Origin: an uncultured Flavobacteriaceae bacterium
GTDB taxonomy: Bacteria > Bacteroidota > Bacteroidia > Flavobacteriales > Flavobacteriaceae
Length of the DNA stretch: 33,991 nt
Direction: 5' to 3'
Assembly (NCBI GenBank): GCA_905479835.1
Contig: CAJQNZ010000074.1
Location: forward strand, 1-33,991
In this document: positions 30,229-33,991 of the stretch, piece by piece
Numbering within the stretch: the stretch's first letter is position 1
Layout of the letters: every line of letters begins with the position of its first letter
Notes under the pieces: generated by a model
The model's database searches: none
Told to the model about the DNA's origin: nothing
What the model saw: only the letters and a program-made list of their open reading frames with translations
Position numbers and translations under genes: made by a program

Positions 30229-32430
30229 TTAAAACCAGTACCCTAAGTTAAAATACCAATATTTTTTCTTAGTATCCGGAGACCATGTGTAGTTTACTTC
30301 TATAGGTCCCATAAAAGAATCAAACCCATATCCAGCGGCATATCCTAACTTGGTGTCTTCAAATATTCTTCCTTCATTAAAAAAATCATTCCCTATACGA
30401 GCAGCATTTGCAGTGGTCATTAAGTAGTGATCTTCTGCAAACTCGTATCTTAATGTCATCGCAGATTTTAAAAATCCATCGCCTGATAAAGAAATATAAT
30501 CATATCCGTAAAAAGGAATCAATGTGTTTATCAAGTTTTCTCCATATCCTCCCAATTGATAATCCAATATAGCGTTCTGATTTTCTCCAATTGTTATTCC
30601 TGCTTCTGAAATAAAATGTGCTGTAAGTTTATCAAAAAAAGTATAAGCATACCCTATTTCTCCCTTCAATTGAGAAAAAGAATTAAAATTATTATTGAAG
30701 TCAGAAGAAAGTAAATACCATTTAAAATCAATATCTACATATGCTCCTTCTTTTTGAAAATACTTTTTATCGTAGGTGTCAAACTTAAGATAAGAAATGA
30801 AATTTCCATAATCTGACTTGTCAAAAAATGTTTTTTCTTGACCGTTAAGAGTTTGAAGTGTTTTTGTATAGGCGCTAATATGTTTATGCTCTGCACCTAT
30901 TCCAAGTGCAAACTTCCTATTAAATACTGTTTGAAAATAAACTTGATTTGTATTGTCTTTGTATTCAAGATTAATTCTGCTGATATTATCTTGATTGTAA
31001 TCAATTGCTGTTTCAAATGTATTCAAGCGCGATTTTAATCCAAAACTCCAATACGTTCCATTGTCAATAAAATAATTAAGATCATAGCGTAAGTTATCAC
31101 CCAAAACAAAATCTGCTGATAGCACATCGTTTTTGGACAATAAATGCTTCGTAGTAAGATTGGAAAGAACACTTGTTTTATATAAATTATCATAGTGTGC
31201 TGCAAATTTTACATAGGTAGAAACATCGTTTTGCTTTAACTTTAAAGATAAGACACTTCCGCTTTCATCTGTATCAATTTTATATTGAATATTAGTAAAA
31301 TTTCCTGTTGCAGTAAGGTTGTTAATTCCCTCTACCAATTCTGAAAAGAGTATTGTCTGCCCTTCTTCAATTTTCATTTTACCTTTCACATAACTTCGTG
31401 TATAATCTTGATTTCCTTTAATAAGGATACTTTTTATGTACAATTCATTCTCTTGATCTTTACGAGTAAAAGGTGGTCTTTTTATCGATTGTTGCTTTGC
31501 AATTTCTAAAAATTTATCAAAATACTTTCGAGCTGCAATTCCTCCTATTTCTTCTATCTCTTCAAGTTTATCGAACGATGTAACTGTATATTTATTCATA
31601 TCTGGATGAATATAAACATCTGTTTTTTTAACACGTTCATCATGATTTCCGTACATCTGAAAACTAATAATCTGATTCACTATCTTGACTGCAGAATCCA
31701 ATTCATCTTTTTCATCATAATCACTTCTTAAATCAATCCCAATCACAATATCAGCACCCATTTCTATAATTTCTTCTATTGGAAAATTATTAATAACTCC
31801 TCCATCAATCAATAATTTTCCATCGATTTCTACAGGCTCCAATAAAGTAGGAAAAGCACCACTTGCCTGAACTGCCTTTGGCAAAAAACCACTATTTAAT
31901 TTCACCTGTTTTCCTGTTTCAAGATTGGTAGCAATACAGAAAAAAGGAATAGGGAGTTTGTTAAAATCAGTTATTGTATCTACATGTTGCAATAATTCAG
32001 TCGTTAGATTCAGCACATTCTGACCTTTAGAAACTGCTTTTGGAATGGTAATCTTGCCTTTTTTTAAAGGAAAAGTTATTGCATATTTTTCACCGATTTG
32101 TTTTTCATAAAATGGTTTGGATTTTCTAGGTAAATCATCCTGCATTATTTTGTCAAAATCAAATGTACGAATCAATGAATCAATTTCTTTAGCAGAATAT
32201 CCAGAAGCATACATAGCTCCTACAATTGCTCCCATACTTGTACCTCCTATATAATCAACACGCACTCCTGCTTCTTCAAGCACTTTCAAGACTCCTACGT
32301 GAGCAAATCCTTTTGCGCCACCACCAGAAAGCACCAAGCCTACTTTTACATCTTTCTGCACAATAGTATCTTCTTGTGAAAAAACAAGAAGTGTGCAAAA
32401 AATTAATAAAAGTGTAAGTCCCTTTTTCAT
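30229..32430 (-). CDS. Patatin-like phospholipase fused to an Omp85-type barrel
   Basis: The 733-aa protein has a signal peptide (MKKGLTLLLIFCTLLVFSQ), then a patatin domain (about 28-310): oxyanion loop GGGAKG (36-41), nucleophile S65 in GTSMG (63-67), and D209 in DGG (209-211). This Ser-Asp dyad cleaves phospholipid acyl esters. A POTRA-like domain (about 330-402; ILIKGNQDY) and a C-terminal beta-barrel (about 405-733) ending in the aromatic GYWF follow. The plan is that of type Vd secreted lipases such as PlpD; in Bacteroidota the lipase may stay attached on the periplasmic or surface side. Its ATG overlaps the uvrC stop (ATGA). Confidence 0.93.
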   Translation of the reverse strand: MKKGLTLLLIFCTLLVFSQEDTIVQKDVKVGLVLSGGGAKGFAHVGVLKVLEEAGVRVDYIGGTSMGAIVGAMYASGYSAKEIDSLIRTFDFDKIMQDDLPRKSKPFYEKQIGEKYAITFPLKKGKITIPKAVSKGQNVLNLTTELLQHVDTITDFNKLPIPFFCIATNLETGKQVKLNSGFLPKAVQASGAFPTLLEPVEIDGKLLIDGGVINNFPIEEIIEMGADIVIGIDLRSDYDEKDELDSAVKIVNQIISFQMYGNHDERVKKTDVYIHPDMNKYTVTSFDKLEEIEEIGGIAARKYFDKFLEIAKQQSIKRPPFTRKDQENELYIKSILIKGNQDYTRSYVKGKMKIEEGQTILFSELVEGINNLTATGNFTNIQYKIDTDESGSVLSLKLKQNDVSTYVKFAAHYDNLYKTSVLSNLTTKHLLSKNDVLSADFVLGDNLRYDLNYFIDNGTYWSFGLKSRLNTFETAIDYNQDNISRINLEYKDNTNQVYFQTVFNRKFALGIGAEHKHISAYTKTLQTLNGQEKTFFDKSDYGNFISYLKFDTYDKKYFQKEGAYVDIDFKWYLLSSDFNNNFNSFSQLKGEIGYAYTFFDKLTAHFISEAGITIGENQNAILDYQLGGYGENLINTLIPFYGYDYISLSGDGFLKSAMTLRYEFAEDHYLMTTANAARIGNDFFNEGRIFEDTKLGYAAGYGFDSFMGPIEVNYTWSPDTKKKYWYFNLGYWF

Positions 32431-33991
32431 ATATCTGTATTACTATGATAATGATTGTGTACTTTGGTTGCGCGAGAATCTCCAATAACTTCTGCTAAAT
32501 CGACTTTAGAAGTTTGAGAAATTCTTTTTACAGAACGAAAATGTTGTAACAATGTTACAATTGTCTGCTGCCCAATTCCTGGAATCAATTCCAATTCTGT
32601 TTCTATCGCTTGTTTACTACGCTTATTTCTATGATGATTGATCCCAAAACGATGGGCTTCATTTCGCAATTGCTGGATAATCTTTAATGTTTCCGATTTC
32701 TTATCTAAATATAATGGAATAGGATCGGATGGATAATATATTTCTTCCAGTCTTTTCGCAATTCCGATAATCGCAATCTTATTTCTCAAACCTAGTATGT
32801 CTAGACTTTTTAAAGCAGACGATAGTTGTCCTTTTCCTCCATCAATTACAATTAATTGAGGTAACGGCTCATCTTCTGCTAGTAATCGCTTATATCGCCT
32901 GTAAACAACCTCTTCCATGGATGCAAAGTCGTCTGGACCTTCAACTGTTTTAATATTAAAATGACGATACTCTTTTTTACTTGGTTTTCCATTTTTAAAA
33001 ACCACACAAGCTGACACCGGGTTTGTTCCTTGTATATTTGAATTATCAAAACACTCAATATGCCTTGGCTCTTCACTTAATCTCAAATCCTTTTTCATTT
33101 GAGACATTATTCTTTTTACGTGCCTATCTGGATCAACAATTTTAATTTGTTTGAATCTTTCTTGTCGGAAGTATTTCGCATTTCTTAGACTTAATTCTAC
33201 AATACGTTTTTTATCTCCCAATTTAGGAACAGTAACTTTTATATTTTCACCTAAATCAACTTCAAACGGGACATAGATTTCTTTTGATACAGAATTAAAA
33301 CGCTGCCTGAATTCAATAATAGAAAGCTCCAATAATGCCTTATCACTTTCATCTAACTTCTTTTTAATTTCAGTTGTGTGAGATTGAATTATTGCACCGT
33401 TGGTAATTTTGAAAAAATTGACATAGCTAAAACTTTCATCAGAAATAATTGAAAAAACATCCACATTTGTAATTGACGGATTAACAACTGTTGATTTCGC
33501 CTGATAATTAGCCAATAAATTAATCTTTTCTTTAATCTTTTGGGCTTCTTCAAACTCCATTTCAGCAGCAAATTTCATCATTAAGTCCTCGAATAATTTC
33601 AATGAATCTTTAAAATTACCTTTAATGATATTTCTTATTCCTTCAATATCCTGAACATAACTTTTTTCAGTTTGTAAATCCTCACAAGGTCCTTTACAGT
33701 TTCCAATATGAAAATCTAAACATACCTTATACTTTTTGGTTTCTATATTTTTTACACTTAAATCGTAATTACAACTACGTAAAAGATATAACTCTTTAAT
33801 TAAATCTAACAAAGCTCTTACGGTCCGAACTGAAGTATAGGGACCAAAATATTCAGAACCATCTTTAATAACATTTCGCGTTAAAAAAATTCGTGGAAAA
33901 CGTTCTTTTTTAATGCAAATCCAAGGATACGTTTTATCATCCTTCAACATTACATTATAACGAGGTTGATATTTTTTAATGAGATTATTTT
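32427..33991 (-). CDS. uvrC: Excinuclease ABC subunit C (partial, N-terminus off the right edge)
   Basis: UvrC makes both incisions in nucleotide-excision repair. The frame stays open to the window end and upstream of the internal ATG (33948-33950) reads NNLIKKYQPRYNV, the end of the GIY-YIG region, so about the first 75-80 residues are outside. Visible parts are YGPYTSVRT-like FGPYTSVRTVRALL, the CxxxC-type CLDFHIGNCKGPC, a UVR motif (MEFEEAQKIKEKIN), the RNase H-like ECFDNSNIQGT and VIDGGKGQL, and the helix-hairpin-helix ELIPGIGQQT. It is cotranscribed with the patatin gene by a four-base overlap. Confidence 0.96.
   Translation of the reverse strand, partial: NNLIKKYQPRYNVMLKDDKTYPWICIKKERFPRIFLTRNVIKDGSEYFGPYTSVRTVRALLDLIKELYLLRSCNYDLSVKNIETKKYKVCLDFHIGNCKGPCEDLQTEKSYVQDIEGIRNIIKGNFKDSLKLFEDLMMKFAAEMEFEEAQKIKEKINLLANYQAKSTVVNPSITNVDVFSIISDESFSYVNFFKITNGAIIQSHTTEIKKKLDESDKALLELSIIEFRQRFNSVSKEIYVPFEVDLGENIKVTVPKLGDKKRIVELSLRNAKYFRQERFKQIKIVDPDRHVKRIMSQMKKDLRLSEEPRHIECFDNSNIQGTNPVSACVVFKNGKPSKKEYRHFNIKTVEGPDDFASMEEVVYRRYKRLLAEDEPLPQLIVIDGGKGQLSSALKSLDILGLRNKIAIIGIAKRLEEIYYPSDPIPLYLDKKSETLKIIQQLRNEAHRFGINHHRNKRSKQAIETELELIPGIGQQTIVTLLQHFRSVKRISQTSKVDLAEVIGDSRATKVHNHYHSNTDI

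Noticed and set aside
1-33991. tRNA, rRNA, CRISPR array, complete IS element or prophage
   Set aside because: No cloverleaf, regular spacer array, transposase, integrase or phage structural gene was seen on either strand.

Overview
The window is chromosomal DNA from a low-GC, probably marine, gliding member of the Flavobacteriaceae (phylum Bacteroidota). The evidence is the gliding/type IX secretion genes sprA, gldD and gldE, the Bacteroidota-type -7 promoter box (TAnnTTTG) before many genes, A-rich leaders without Shine-Dalgarno sequences, frequent TTG starts, and clade-typical protein variants: a ribosomal protein L21 with a C-terminal extension, an RNase G without the zinc-link cysteines, and a patatin-Omp85 fusion. 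I cannot name the species.

Layout. 1-8787 (minus): maeB, ruvA and sprA, with sprA cut by the left edge. 8857-9783 (minus): queG. 9838-18911: an almost complete molybdenum cofactor (Moco) locus. Its plus-strand part is moaD and moaE, followed by a DUF1456 gene and an MFS transporter. Its minus-strand part, read from the right, is moaA, moeA, a four-helix-bundle gene, moaC, mobA, a 59-aa membrane smORF and a moeB-rhodanese fusion. Between moaD and moaE sit a HEPN-like gene of unknown function and a DUF3817 membrane protein. 18913-21234 (minus): kdtA/waaA, rpmA, rplU. 21318-24291: an EamA transporter (minus), then two small putative metal-binding lipoproteins and a heme A synthase (plus). 24292-27917 (minus): mutY, ssb, gldE, gldD. 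28048-30159 (plus): an HU/IHF gene, a 30-aa very basic protein, and an RNase G/E gene with a structured leader. 30229-33991 (minus): uvrC (N-terminus off the right edge) and a patatin-like outer-membrane phospholipase.

How the genes work together. MoaA and MoaC make cyclic pyranopterin phosphate. MoaD (C-terminal Gly-Gly), charged by the MoeB-like E1 and possibly sulfurated with help from its rhodanese tail, supplies sulfur to MoaE, which makes molybdopterin. MoeA inserts molybdate and MobA adds a nucleotide. No mogA/moaB, modABC or molybdoenzyme gene is visible. moaA starts one base after the kdtA stop codon, so the minus-strand Moco genes may be read from the kdtA promoter. SprA is the outer-membrane translocon of the type IX secretion system, and GldD and GldE are needed for the same gliding/secretion machinery.

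The most notable observations are: a Cys-rich lipoprotein built of 11-residue repeats on both sides of a seven-cysteine segment, next to an HMA lipoprotein; a moeA reading frame whose conserved N-terminus has no ATG, GTG or TTG; a HEPN-like gene inside the Moco locus; three hairpins in the rng leader; several REP-like or inverted-repeat elements; a smORF coupled to moeB; and two genes whose -7 box lies 3-4 bases before the start codon, suggesting leaderless mRNAs.
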